Assembly (NCBI RefSeq): GCF_036711975.1
Contig: NC_091971.1
Coordinates: 5,339,501-5,403,500, forward strand
Source of the DNA: Onthophagus taurus
Taxonomy: Eukaryota; Arthropoda; Insecta; Coleoptera; Scarabaeidae
Reading direction: 5' to 3'
DNA: 64,000 nt
Below are positions 43,201-53,376 of this stretch, piece after piece. A program made the position numbers and the translations under genes. Within the stretch, counting starts at the first letter, position 1. Each line of letters starts with the position of its first letter. The notes beneath the pieces are model-generated. The model did not search any database. It had not been told where the DNA came from and saw only the letters and a list, made by a program, of their open reading frames with translations.

Positions 43201-46200
43201 GTCTAGATCTTTTTTATGACGATGATAAATACATTGGAAATATTTTATTTAGATAGACGAAAATATTCTAAAACTTTTTTGCCTCTCTGATGTTCTTCGA
43301 AAAGTTAATAGTTTCTGAGAAAAAAATTAATTAAGCAAACACTAACTGTTAAGCTGTAGCGTTGTTAATCGAAAGTTGGAATGAATTTTTAAAGGAAAAA
43401 TCTTAGCAGGCTTAGCAATCTTTGTCAGAAATATTTTTGACGTTTAAATGTCAGTGGTTTTCTTACTATTATTATTGTTTTATTTAAAATTTTGAAACGT
43501 CGAGTGAACGAGCGTAAATGCGGTAGAACTTTATTCATAAATTAATTTGAAAAACAATAATAACAGTAAGAAAACCACTGACATTTAAACGTCAAAAATA
43601 TTTCTGACAAAGATTGCAAAACCTACTAAGATTTTTTCATTAAAAATTCATTCCAACCTTTGATCGACAATCCCGTTGTTGAACGGGCAGTGTTTACTTT
43701 ATTATTTTTTTTCTCAAAAATTAGTCGTTTTTGGAAAAATTTTAGAGAGACAAAAAAGTTTTAGGATACTTTCATCTACCTATGTAATTTTTTTTTTTTA
43801 ATGTATTTACACTGCATAAAAAAATTTTAGCAAAAATCTAAAAGGGGTGGTTACGTTTAGTAGTTTAGAAGGATAGGTTGAAAGTACAAATAGGGTGAAA
43901 ACGTGCCCTACTACCAGTTAAACATATTCCCCAAATTTCGTTGTCCTAGCGTTTATGGTTTTTGAGAAAAAAAAATTAAATCAAAATTTTCCGCCATTTT
44001 TGGAAGGGTGTAGCTCCTTAGGGGAGCCCAAGTCGCCCATGGTTTATATATCAAAGTACCCTTAAAATTGCCTAAAGAATCACCCCCTGAAGTTTGGGCA
44101 TGTCATTCAGATACACCCTGTATAACAATTAAGTTATTGTTTAAAATATATTTTAAAACTTCATAAGGTGTAACCTGGTTTGAAAAGTTTTGAAATAAAA
44201 TTCAACTCTTCCGGCAGCTGTTGTTATGTGTAAGAGTAATCTTCAAATTCATGCTTTGCTTTATGACGTCTTCTTTTTCCCAATATCTTAGGTCGGCAAG
44301 ATTTGCAAACTTCCATAATACAGTTAATAATTTATTAAATAAGGATAACTGTTGAAAACGCTCCTCTATTGAATGAATCGCTATGTCAAGTAAATTAAAA
44401 TATACATCAACTTTAAATTTTTGTGGCTGATCTTGTATTGGGTTGTCAAAAGTTTATTATTATTGAAATTGTTTTCGACGTCCTAATCTGGTTTCTTTTT
44501 ACGTTTACTGAATTTGCTAGATCAGACGCTATAACTAACAATTTTTGATAATCTTCGTTACTTCTTAGTTTTTTTAGATTACTTGCAAACCTCTGTTAGA
44601 TGATTCCTCTGAAGATTCACTCTATTAACATCTAAAAGTACATTGTACCAAATTATTGTAATGCATATGAACTGATAATTTAACTTCTCTAATACAATAC
44701 CAAAAAGTGACGGGACAAAAATCTAACAGGCGTGATCGCATTTATCATACTTTCCGATCTCGTAGAACATACAGGTTGTAATGTTAAATTGGTCAGATGT
44801 TTGACAAGAATAGACCATCTATAAGTGGATGCAGAAGAAAAATCATACAACCTTTGTATTATTCCAAAAAAATTAACCATTTCTATATTTGATTCTGCAG
44901 CATCATTTAAAACAAGATTAATAGAGTGACAGGAGCAAGGAACAAATAACGCTCTCGCATTTATATTTGAAATATGTTTTTGTAATCCGTTATTCGTACC
45001 TTTCATATTGGCTCCATTGTCGTAGCCCTATCCTCTATAGTTGTAAATGTCTAAAGCTAGTACTTTTATTGTGTCCAAAAATAGAGATACCAGACTGACT
45101 CCGGTAGTGTCAGTTACTTCAATAAAATCAATTGGAAGAACATTTTCTTCCACCAAATACGATTCAGTGTTAACAAATCGAATTATTAATGTAAGTTATT
45201 CTTTGTGGTTGATATTGGGACTTGTTTCCATGATTACAGAAAAAAATTGGGCTTTTTTGCCATTTCTATAATTTTCTTTTTAGTCATTTCTGTCGATAAA
45301 CCTATAAATTCATTTTGTATGTCTTTACTAAGATAATGAACCTGTGTCTCTTTAGATGAAAAAACACTCAGTTATTTTTTTCAAAGAGTACATCAGATTT
45401 TCCTCTAAATGGCAAATTTAATTTAGTTAGTGTAACGTTGATGAATAACTTCTGATAGTCGTGATTAATATCAGTTCTTTATGCCTGAGAGGAACGTGGT
45501 TTCGGCCACCACTGATTCTACTTGTAGGTCTTGTGTTAGTTCTAGTGATAGTGTAAAACTGGAACTAAAATTAGTCCTACAATCAGAAACATTCAGACAT
45601 GTTGCATTTTATGTGGGACAAAGTAAATACGTACGCCCTGGTTTTTATGAAATATATTGTATATGGCATTTTAAGTGAAATTCACCGTATGTAAATAATA
45701 CACAAAAATTAGCCATAGATTTAAAAATGAAATAACTCTTCTGTACAGATCTTGTGAGATCTTTTGTATGAATTCCTTTTCATTTTAAAATCTATAACTA
45801 ATTTCACATCCATTTGACCCTTTTATTAATAAATTTTTATTATTTATTAGGTGTTCACATATAATTACATTTATTTAATAAATTTGTTATTATTGATATG
45901 GCCCCAATGGTTATGTTTTGATTGGTCAATGGGATGTATCCCGCTCATAGAAGAACCATACGATTACCGAGCATTATTTGTAATAACATTTTGGATTTTA
46001 ATCGGAATCTTTCTATACTTACTCTACTTCAATTCAAACATCTCAAAATCTTCGAATTTCCTAGCAATATTTTTACTCATTTTGCCATTTATCCCAGCAT
46101 CGAATGTTTTCTTTAAAGTGGGATTTGTAATCGCAGAACGCACGTTGTTACTTCCCAGCGTTGGATATTGCGTATTAATATCATTGGGGTTTAAAAAAAT

Positions 46201-47184
46201 AACATGCAAATTCAAAGATAACAAAAAAAGAAAACTTTTATACAAATATTTTTATGGAATTTGTGTAATTTTCGGGATACAAACGATCCTTAGAAATCAG
46301 CAGTGGTTAAACGAAAAATCCTTATTTGTATCTGCGTTACAAGTTTGTCCATTAAACGCTAAAGTACACTACAACATAGCTAAAATAGCCGCCGATGAAG
46401 ATGATAAAGATTTAGCTTTATTTGAATATCGAAAAGCAATTGAATTAAATCCGTTTTATGAGCAAGCAATGAATAATTTAGCGAATTTATTAAGGGAAAA
46501 TCAAAAATATAAAGAAGCGGAAGTATTATTAAGAAAGGCGGTTAATATCAGGTTAATTTTTAATTTAATTATTATTAATTATTTAATTAAATTTGAACTT
46601 TTAGGCCGAATTTTGCAGCCGCTTGGATGAACTTAGGAATCGTTTTAACAAACTTAAATCAAGCCAAAGAAGCGGAATCTTGTTATTTAAAAGCAATACA
46701 ACACAGAAATAAATACCCCGACTGTTATTATAACTTAGGAAATTTATATCTCGATCAACACAAACCGGAAGAAGCTTTAAACGCGTGGAAACAAGCCGTT
46801 TATTATAAACCAACACATACCTCAGCTTGGAGTAACACTTTAGTGTTATTGGATAGTTTACAACAATACGAAAAAGTAATTGATTTGGGAAACACAGCCT
46901 TAATGTACAACCCAAAATCGCCAGCTTTACATTTTAGCATTGCAAATACCTTGGGGAAAATGAGACAATTTGAGAAGGCGGAAAAACATTTTTTGGAAGC
47001 GATTAATTTTAATCCTTACAGTGGGTTGTATCACTCGAATTTGGGAGTTTTGTATCATCGATGGGGGAAATTAGAAAAAGCCAGGGATATGTATAAGAAG
47101 GCGATTCAACTCGATCCGAATCTGAAAAGTGCTGAAAATAATTTAAGAACACTTTTGTATAAATCAAATAATAAAATTAATTAA
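40288..47184 (+). CDS. Tmtc4: TMTC4, transmembrane O-mannosyltransferase with TPR repeats
   Basis: TMTC1-4 are ER membrane proteins that add O-mannose to cadherin ectodomains. Five exons, 40288-40535, 40590-40944, 41000-41200, 45851-46551 and 46605-47184, join in phases 2, 0, 0, 2 to 694 residues. The N-terminal half is multi-pass, with conserved luminal FDD (GSFVFDDTEAIV), DFWGGDISKNTSHKSYRPLT, and HPVHTETVAALVGRADLLC. The DUF1736-type region (DNPASF...WLCFDWSMGCIPLI) spans the exon 3/4 join. From VCPLNAKVHYNIAKIA on there are tandem TPRs to the end (for example AAWMNLGIVL, YPDCYYNLGNLYLD, NLGVLYHRWGKLEKARDMY). These phrases match TMTC4 more closely than TMTC1-3. Intron 3 is 4.65 kb and stuffed with nested mobile DNA; the other introns are about 54 bp. 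The gene is complete. Confidence 0.94.
41645..41940. repeat. Inverted repeat with ~88-bp arms
   Basis: Arms 41645-41732 and 41852-41940 are near-perfect reverse complements (left CTCGAAATGACACGCTAATT..., right ...AATTAGCGTGTCATTTCGAG) around a ~120-bp AT-rich loop. No coding capacity of its own. Confidence 0.88.
42150..42535. repeat. Cluster of short hairpin repeats (CTAGTTCTAGG family)
   Basis: At least three consecutive copies of the repeat also seen at 2620-2850 and 62515-62650, alternating in orientation: TTTAGCCGCC..., AGACGTGCGGCTAAACC, CTAGTTCTAGGTATAGTG and their complements. Each pair can fold into a stem of some 40-50 bp. Confidence 0.85.
42540..45400 (-). mobile_element. hAT DNA transposon (DUF4371/ZMYM1-like), broken
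   Basis: The minus strand holds pieces of a hAT transposase. The N-terminal part (about 45300-44690) shows FSVIMETSP, IDFIEVTDTTG, GYDNGANMKG and FVPCSCHSINLVLNDAAE, as in the DUF4371 domain of ZMYM1-like hAT proteins. The C-terminal dimerisation region (42938-42633) shows LTIPLSVANGERSFSRLKLIK and LLSIENDIA. The frames contain stops and shifts, and the copy is cut in two by the foldback element at 42910-44122. It is not functional. Confidence 0.85.
42910..44122. mobile_element. Palindromic TACAGGG foldback element inside the hAT copy
   Basis: Begins TACAGGGTGTATCTGAATGA and ends with the complement, flanked by TA on both sides. The arms are long inverted repeats: CCAAACTTCAGGGGGTGATT near 42938 returns as AATCACCCCCTGAAGTTTGG near 44080; AAAACCACTGACATTTAAACG also occurs in both orientations near the centre (43440-43600). 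No open frame. Same end type as 29980-31270 and 48245-49175. Confidence 0.9.
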
Positions 47185-47902
47185 AACCGACTTTTTAAAT
47201 TTTTATTTATACAAATACATTCACGCAATACAAATGACTAGGCTTTTTGATTCTAATATCACAAAAAATCGAAGTTGAATCAATAAAAATAATAATTATA
47301 CATTACTAGGCCATTAATACTTCTCAAATTTAATATCAATTAATGTTATATATAATTTATTTTTGCGTTTTTGAATCAAAATAAAAAGATAAATACACCT
47401 ATTAATACATCACATCTAGATAAATAGGTATTTACAAAGGTTTTTGCTTCATTCTTTTTATTGCTTTTTAATAATAAACAAAACGTTTACACATTTGTAT
47501 TTTAATGAGCGATGATTTCGATTTTGTTTGGTAGCCAAGTTTGTCTATTAATAGACATTAAAGTATTATTGACTGCTAATCAACTGTTATAACGAAAATA
47601 AAAATGTACCAGGCAAGAACATTCGTTTTGCTTTTAGGCTAATTTACATCTAAAAAAATTTAATTACTGAATCAGTCAAAAAAAAATCAGATCTAAACTT
47701 TATAAACGAATTAAAATTTATTTAAACGAGATTCTTAATCAAAAATTTATAATCTAAGCGGACTAGATTATTTTATTTTTCTTGGCGTTCTAAATTGTTA
47801 ATTAATTGACATTCCTCAATCCAACCCGGTCGATCTCAATCCATTCTCGGCATTATACAAATTTTTTTCCGCCCAAAAACTTGGTTCAAACACAAAAACC
47901 AT
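47185..47902. other. 3' flanks of TMTC4 and the PKA-inhibitor gene
   Basis: AT-rich, no gene. The two genes are convergent and their untranslated tails should meet here. Confidence 0.5.
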
Positions 47903-48181
47903 TCAACTTTTAGAACAACTCGGTCCTGGTTTTGCATCTTTCTCGACGTCATCTTGTTTTTCAGTCGTCGTCAAAGCTTGTAATCTACCCGGTAAATCGG
48001 AGCTGCTCACAACCGCGTGTTCACCGAGTATATTTGGCATCGCGTTTCGACGTCCGGTTCGACCCGAAGATAGAAACTCCTTCGCGTGAGCTCCGTTTTC
48101 CGGAGATATCGCCGTGGAACTACTTCCACTAGTAGTGCTGCTCGAACTAGCAGATTGTTGCTTTTCCATTACAGCAAGCAT
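47903..48181 (-). CDS. cAMP-dependent protein kinase inhibitor (PKI)
   Basis: Small heat-stable inhibitor of the PKA catalytic subunit. The minus-strand frame opens at 48181 just behind an acceptor (ATTTTAG, exon from 48189) and gives 92 residues; an internal Met at 48169 is an equally possible start. The signature is FLSSGRTGRRNAMPNILGE, which matches the PKI pseudosubstrate FIASGRTGRRNAIHDIL: Phe contact, both Arg of RRNA, and Ala in place of the phospho-acceptor. Behind it SSSDLPGRLQALTTTE could be the nuclear export element (LALKLAGLDI in mammals). The N-terminus is Ser/Thr-rich. The length is typical for PKI (70-80 residues) with a longer N-terminus. An upstream leader exon must exist, but I could not place it with confidence. 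Confidence 0.9.
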   Translation of the reverse strand: MLAVMEKQQSASSSSTTSGSSSTAISPENGAHAKEFLSSGRTGRRNAMPNILGEHAVVSSSDLPGRLQALTTTEKQDDVEKDAKPGPSCSKS

Positions 48182-48244
48182 CTTTAATACTAAAATTAAA
48201 AATAAAATAATAAAAAATATAAACTTGAAAATTAGTAAATAATA

Positions 48245-49175
48245 TACAGGGTGATCAATATAGGTACTAAAATATATATTGTATACAGGAATTTCATATA
48301 ACTCGCAATAAAGGAATGCAGTTAAGAAAGTACTATGCACTTGCACTGTTCCATATAAAATGCAACATAGCTTAATAGTACAGGCATTGGGTAATTTTGC
48401 AAAGGCAAAGTGTTGCTTGGAAAAAGGTGACGTCATGGTAACGCTGTGTTAGTTATAGTGATAGTGTAAAACTAGAACTAACACAAGACCTAGAACTAGA
48501 AACACGTCTCACAAGACGGCTAAACCCGATACTTTCTAGTTCTAGTGTTAGTTCTAGTTTTAATTCAATAAAAATATGCAACATAGTGATATCTTATGTT
48601 AACTAGCGCTACCTACCACTGTCACTAGAACTAACATTAGACCTACAACAAGAAACATTCATTATGTTCATTTTATATGGGACAAATTAAGTAGGGACGC
48701 CCTGGTTTCTATGGAAATATATTTTTGTATATTGCGTTTTAAGTAAAATTCACTGTATAAAGGTGATATCATGTTAGAAAGAATAAATTATGACGAACAC
48801 AACTTTATGTTACATTATTAATTATTATTCCAGTTATAGTGGGTCAAACGTTATGACTAATTCTCATAAATATTTTCCTGATAAACTGTAAATGACCAAG
48901 AAAAGCTTTCCAAGTTATAACCATATAATTCCCCTTCAAAATGTACAGTGTGTTAATTAATTATCGTACCCGACGTAATCACTACAAGTATGCAACCAAT
49001 ATCACAGTATTGGTATTGCAATAGGCAAATCGCGTATTATAAAATAAATACTGTTATAGTGGTTGCATACTTGTAATGATCGGGTACGATAATTAATGAA
49101 CACACTGTATTCTATTACCAAATCAGTATTAGTCACCTTTATAACGTCATTTCAGATTTTTTGATTCGCCCTGTA
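48245..49175. mobile_element. TACAGGG element upstream of the PKI exon
   Basis: Begins TACAGGGTGATCAATATAG and ends TTTTTGATTCGCCCTGTA, with TA on both sides. It contains the 48288-48445 and 48650-48770 sequences shared with TMTC4 intron 3, two runs of the CTAGTTCTAGG hairpin repeat, and a separate MITE at 48944-49109. It lies in the probable first intron or 5' flank of the PKI gene. No coding capacity. Confidence 0.75.
48944..49109. mobile_element. TACAGTGTG MITE (copy 2 of 2)
   Basis: The ends TACAGTGTGTTAATTAATTA and the complement TAATTAATGAACACACTGTA form terminal inverted repeats. The inverted arms continue inwards through TATCGTACCCG and GTATGCAACCA. Same family as 2485-2614. It is nested in the element at 48245-49175. 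Confidence 0.82.
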
Positions 49176-49177
49176 TA

Positions 49178-50686
49178 CAAAATTTTTTTTAATCATTTCG
49201 TTTATTACCCGATTTTAAGTTCGATTTATAATTTAACACATATACATTAAAATCAGATAATAAACAAATTGTTGCCCTATTTTTACTACACCTGTATATT
49301 AAAAAGAAAGGTAAAAATGAATTAAATGAATCATAAATTAATAAATGGTATTAGCATAAGGATAATATGATTTATTGTTTCGTTATGATGACGCTATCTA
49401 AAAGTCGATTTATCTTCTCAAATATTAATTAGTAAAATCGATAAGTTTTGGTCAAAATCAAATTGACATAACCTAAAAAAAATAATAATTTGACATCTGT
49501 CAAATTATAATGAAAAAAATTCATTTTTACTTTTTAATTATTAATATGAGTACAAAAAAAAACCTTGATACTACAACTTTTTGTTAATATTTTCTCTCTA
49601 TAAATCACCACACATCACCATCTAAATTGTAATTTGTTTCTAAATAAATAACATTAGGGTTAAGTGCTTCGCATGTAAAAATTGTCCACACGCTAAATAA
49701 AAGCTTTAAAGCTGATGCATGCCTGTTTAGCTTTTAGCTTTGATCAATCCGGCTCCTCCTTCAATTCGTCACGTACCTTTTTGTTTGATATCGGTTGGTT
49801 TTTTGATGGTTTTAGAAGTGGTTTTGGTGGTCGATTTTCGGACGATTCTTTTCGTTTTCATTTTATTTACTTGTGGGGAGGGTTGTAACAAAACGCAAAA
49901 AACCTACCATATAAAAAAAGGTGGGCGTCCGACGCTTTCAAATCAAACAACTTTTTTTTTCTTCAATCACCACACCGAACGGTTTCTCCAATAAATAAAA
50001 GTTTTTGGCGAATTTCAAATAATTCGTGACATAAATCGACTCAAACACATTTATATTTCGTTCGGAAACGGAGACACGTAATAAACATTTTTGAAAAACG
50101 TTTTTTAATTGACGGTCGCGTTAAACTTGTATAAGAACGGAACACGCGAACAACCAGAACACTAGGAATAATGTGACGTTTGGTGACGTTTACCGTGGTG
50201 CTTTACGTAGCTAAAAGAGACCTTGAAAAAGATCGCCCGTGAATTCGGCGACATCTAACGGATGACGTCGAGAGCGCATTCTAATAAAGTTATAAAAGTA
50301 TTGACGTAACTACTTGAAATTATTGTTATTATTATTATAGTCAATTTAAAATTATATGGGTATAAAAAAAATGGTAATTTATATTAAGATCAATTCGTCG
50401 AAGTAATAATTTCTTTTATGTGAAACGACAGGATGTTATATAAATAACCTCACTTTTTATAAGTAAATTAGTTAAATTATTGAATGTAAATTTTATTAAA
50501 TAATTTCTAAATAATATTAATACAACAAAATTATAGTTAATTCTTTTTTAAAGCAAATTATTTATAAGAAATTGTAATAGTTAGTGGCGGCATCTATTGG
50601 GAGGATTACGAATTAATCATTAAAGTTATCTTTATTTAATTAAATTGTTAAATTACAAATTGTTGATTATCTTTAAGAATAAATCT
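49178..50686. other. Non-coding stretch, possible PKI promoter near 50150-50280
   Basis: No gene recognised. The part from 49950 to 50290 is less AT-rich and carries TGACGTTT twice (50173-50192) and TGACGTCG (50263-50270), which are close to cAMP-response elements (TGACGTCA). If this is the PKI promoter, cAMP feedback would be possible. The link to PKI is unproven. The open frame at 49740-49994 has no resemblance to anything I know. Confidence 0.4.
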
Positions 50687-52909
50687 TTACAGTTCATCTA
50701 AAAGGATGTTTTTGCTCCTTCCGATCCTACTTATTTCGTTACTTCCGGTATTATCTATTACCTCGCAAATAAATCCATATCGAATAGAACAATCTGATCC
50801 TTTATAATTATAAGATCTCAATGCCGTGTCATAAGCGAGACGCAAACACCTTCCATCACCAATAATTTCTTGTGCTGACGGATTCTTTTTATTGCCAGAG
50901 GTTGCTGTTGAAACTGGTCGAGCACTGTTACTCCATATCCATAATAAACCCGGATTTAAACCTCCAGTCCAAAAATCTTTACCTTTAAACAAAATAATAT
51001 GTCAATCTCAACCTCACAAGATTAATTGTTAGTTATTGTGACGGAGAGATAAGTCTGAAATTAATAAATATTTGTGGTAAAGACTTGATTTTTAAAGTGA
51101 CAGTTTAATTACAAAACATAACCTCACTTGTTAAAGCAATATTTAAACTTTTAGGCATCATCCCTTACCTTTTAACACCAGTTAGGTATAAATTAATATT
51201 AACATATACAATACCTAATAACTATCAACTTCAGTAATAATTAAACCTTTTCCCATACTAAGCCTGTTGTAGTTGAAGATCCAAATTAAGAAGAACATGA
51301 TTTATATCTTTTAAAAAAATAGAGGAAGAGTTAAATCTGTGTAAATATTTAACAGGAATGAGATGGAAAGAAATTGCAAATAGATTTATATCAATCAGAG
51401 CAATAAAATCAAAGAATAAAATTAAAACAAACAAGATTGACAATGAGGTTATATCTAGTTTAGTTATAACTTATATCTCACATTTTACAGTGGTCTGGCT
51501 GGCTAAATATGGCCCAAAGATGTATCTAGCACACTATGTATGTTTTGTCACATTATTTTATACAAATGTCCTCCCTATTTGTACCAAAAAATTCGGTTCA
51601 ATTAATCTTTTTAAACTGTATTTAAACAAGGACTGACGCAAATGAGTGCTCTTTTAAAAAGGAGGTTAGATATCTGTTATTTCAGCAGCAGAGGGAAGAT
51701 ATTTAACAGTACTTATTGTATAGTTAACTGTATTTTTTGATTTTGAATTGCTTTTTTCTTTTTTTTCATGAATACAGGTGTCTCAAAAAAATGTACTCAC
51801 ACTTTAACTGTCATTACCATGCTGCCTTTTTTGTATTGTAGGTGTAATTAATTAATCACAGCATGGCAGGAAATGAACTTAGTTTGGAAGAGAGGAGTTT
51901 GTCCTGAAATGTTATTGGAACACCGAAAATGTCATTGAAATGCAAAGACGATTCAGAAGGGAATTCGTAAAACCGCCACCAACGCGACGGATCATTGCTC
52001 GCATTAGAGACAAATTTGAAGCAGATGGACCATCCAGAACGTCAGCAAGTAATGTTCTGGACGATCATGGACATCATGAAGCGTCTGCACTGGAAATGCT
52101 ACATTCCAACTTAATTTTTTTACGTTTTTTATTTTCTAGAATATTTTGATGGGGGGTGTTATTACTCCTAATAAGTGGAGGAATTATTATTACCTCTTAG
52201 ATTGGGCGTAGATTGAATAAATCCAACAATATCTTGATTCTCCTCAATAGTTTCCATTTCAGCTAATGTACTTCCATGTTTTTTGCAATAAGAACTAGCT
52301 GCTTTCCAATCCATTTCCCTCCCAGCGTTTGCATGAAATAGATAACAACTACTACCAACTCTTGTATAATTTTCTAAACATGGTTCTACAAAAAAAAAAA
52401 AAATTAAATAAAAAAAATGCAAAATACATGATTTCGAAATCACCTTTATCAATTCTGCTCCCCGCCATCACATAATACAACATTTGTTCAAGTTTTCTTA
52501 ATCGTTTCTCCATAAAATCCATTCTAAAAACAAGTTTTTCGATGGCACCGAGTAAATAGAGATCGGTTTCGGAAACTTGTCGTCCAGAATTTGAAGTAGG
52601 TTTTAATTTAGTCGGATGATTACTTCCACTTAAAACTTTCCCGGGTGAAATTTTACTTTCTTTGTCATCTTGAATGGTAATTGAAGGAGAACCATCCGAG
52701 ATTCTATCGGTTAGTGTTGATGGCACGAAAGCGTTTCCAACCGGGATTATCCTCATAACCCTTTTTTCCCTATAACTAATCGGTTTTGTTGCTAAATCTT
52801 CTAAAATCGGACCCCAAATACCGTCTTGGTTAACAATTTCATTTGTGTCGTTCGATGTTATACATATTTGAGGGAGGATTGTGGAAATTAAAACGAAAAT
52901 TAAAAACAT
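50687..52909 (-). CDS. Secreted C-type lectin-domain protein
   Basis: Three exons, 52909-52444, 52385-52194 and 50982-50687, join in phases 1 and 1 to 317 residues. A hydrophobic signal peptide (MFLIFVLISTILPQICI) opens the protein. A 110-residue Ser/Lys-rich region follows, with a short amphipathic stretch (IEKLVFRMDFMEKRLRKLEQML) that may be a coiled coil for oligomerisation. The C-type lectin fold takes the last ~150 residues: C-LENYTRVGSSCYLF, the W-AASSYCKKHGSTLAEMET helix block, FWTGGLN, LWIWSN, then the paired Cys in DGRCLRL, GSDCSIR and YGFICE. No EPN or QPD sugar-binding triplet is evident, so calcium-dependent sugar binding is doubtful. Intron 2 (1.2 kb) holds a mariner-like fragment. 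Orthology to a named fly lectin is not established. Confidence 0.9.
51775..52150 (+). mobile_element. Mariner-like element remnant (DUF4817-type N-terminus)
   Basis: Starts near GGTGTCTCAAAAAAATGTAC and has a plus-strand frame beginning MAGNELSLEERSFV, followed by a shifted YWNTENVIEMQRRFRREF and PPTRRIIARIRDKFEADGPS. This is the helix-turn-helix N-terminus of the transposase group with a DUF4817 domain. It has a frame break after about 14 residues, and the catalytic part is missing, so it is an internally deleted dead copy in lectin intron 2, antisense to the gene. Confidence 0.8.
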
Positions 52910-53376
52910 TTTTAAAGTTAAAAATTAAAAATAAAAACGATGATCACTTGGCGAAGATTCGAATCGAACTAAACCGAAAGCAACTAAACATTTTCAACTC
53001 TCTCTTCTTTAATTCTGAGTGCGGGTACTTTTTTTTTATATTCTTAACGTTATTTGGTTATTTTTTTTAAATTTTATTTCGTTTTTATGGATGATTAGAT
53101 CGTTTATAGAAAGTGTTAACACATTTTCTTAGATGTAATTGAAATTTCGGTTGTTCATGAAGCATTTCTTCGTCATTTTACTGTCACTACATCCGGATGA
53201 GAGTTGTTGACCTCTTAACACACTTATCATAATAAGAAAGTTTGGGTATTCCAAGTTATGAAACCCTTTTTGTTTATTTTGGGGTAAATAATAAATTAAT
53301 TGAAATATTTTTTCGTTTACAAGATTATTTATTTAAAATTATATACAAAAATTTAATCATATAAATTAACATACAC
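52910..53376. other. Intergenic between lectin and cadherin genes
   Basis: AT-rich. It should contain the lectin promoter (52910-53100) and the cadherin 3' untranslated tail. No other gene seen. Confidence 0.5.

Larger units (their letters stand above)
41205..45745. mobile_element. Composite of nested elements filling TMTC4 intron 3
   Basis: Bases ~41213-41390 match the start of the element at 48288-48445 (shared CACTTGCACTGT, AAAATGCAACATAGCTTAAT and AAAAAGGTGACGTC). Bases ~45585-45700 match its end at 48650-48770 (ATGGGACAAA, CGCCCTGGTTT, AATTCACCGTAT). They look like the two ends of one element pushed 4 kb apart by later insertions: a hairpin at 41645-41940, short hairpin repeats, and a hAT copy that itself holds a foldback element. 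Confidence 0.6.

Noticed and set aside
49740-49994. 84-residue plus-strand open frame with a hydrophobic start
   Set aside because: Low-complexity composition, no splice context, no resemblance; it ends in a poly-T-derived Phe run.
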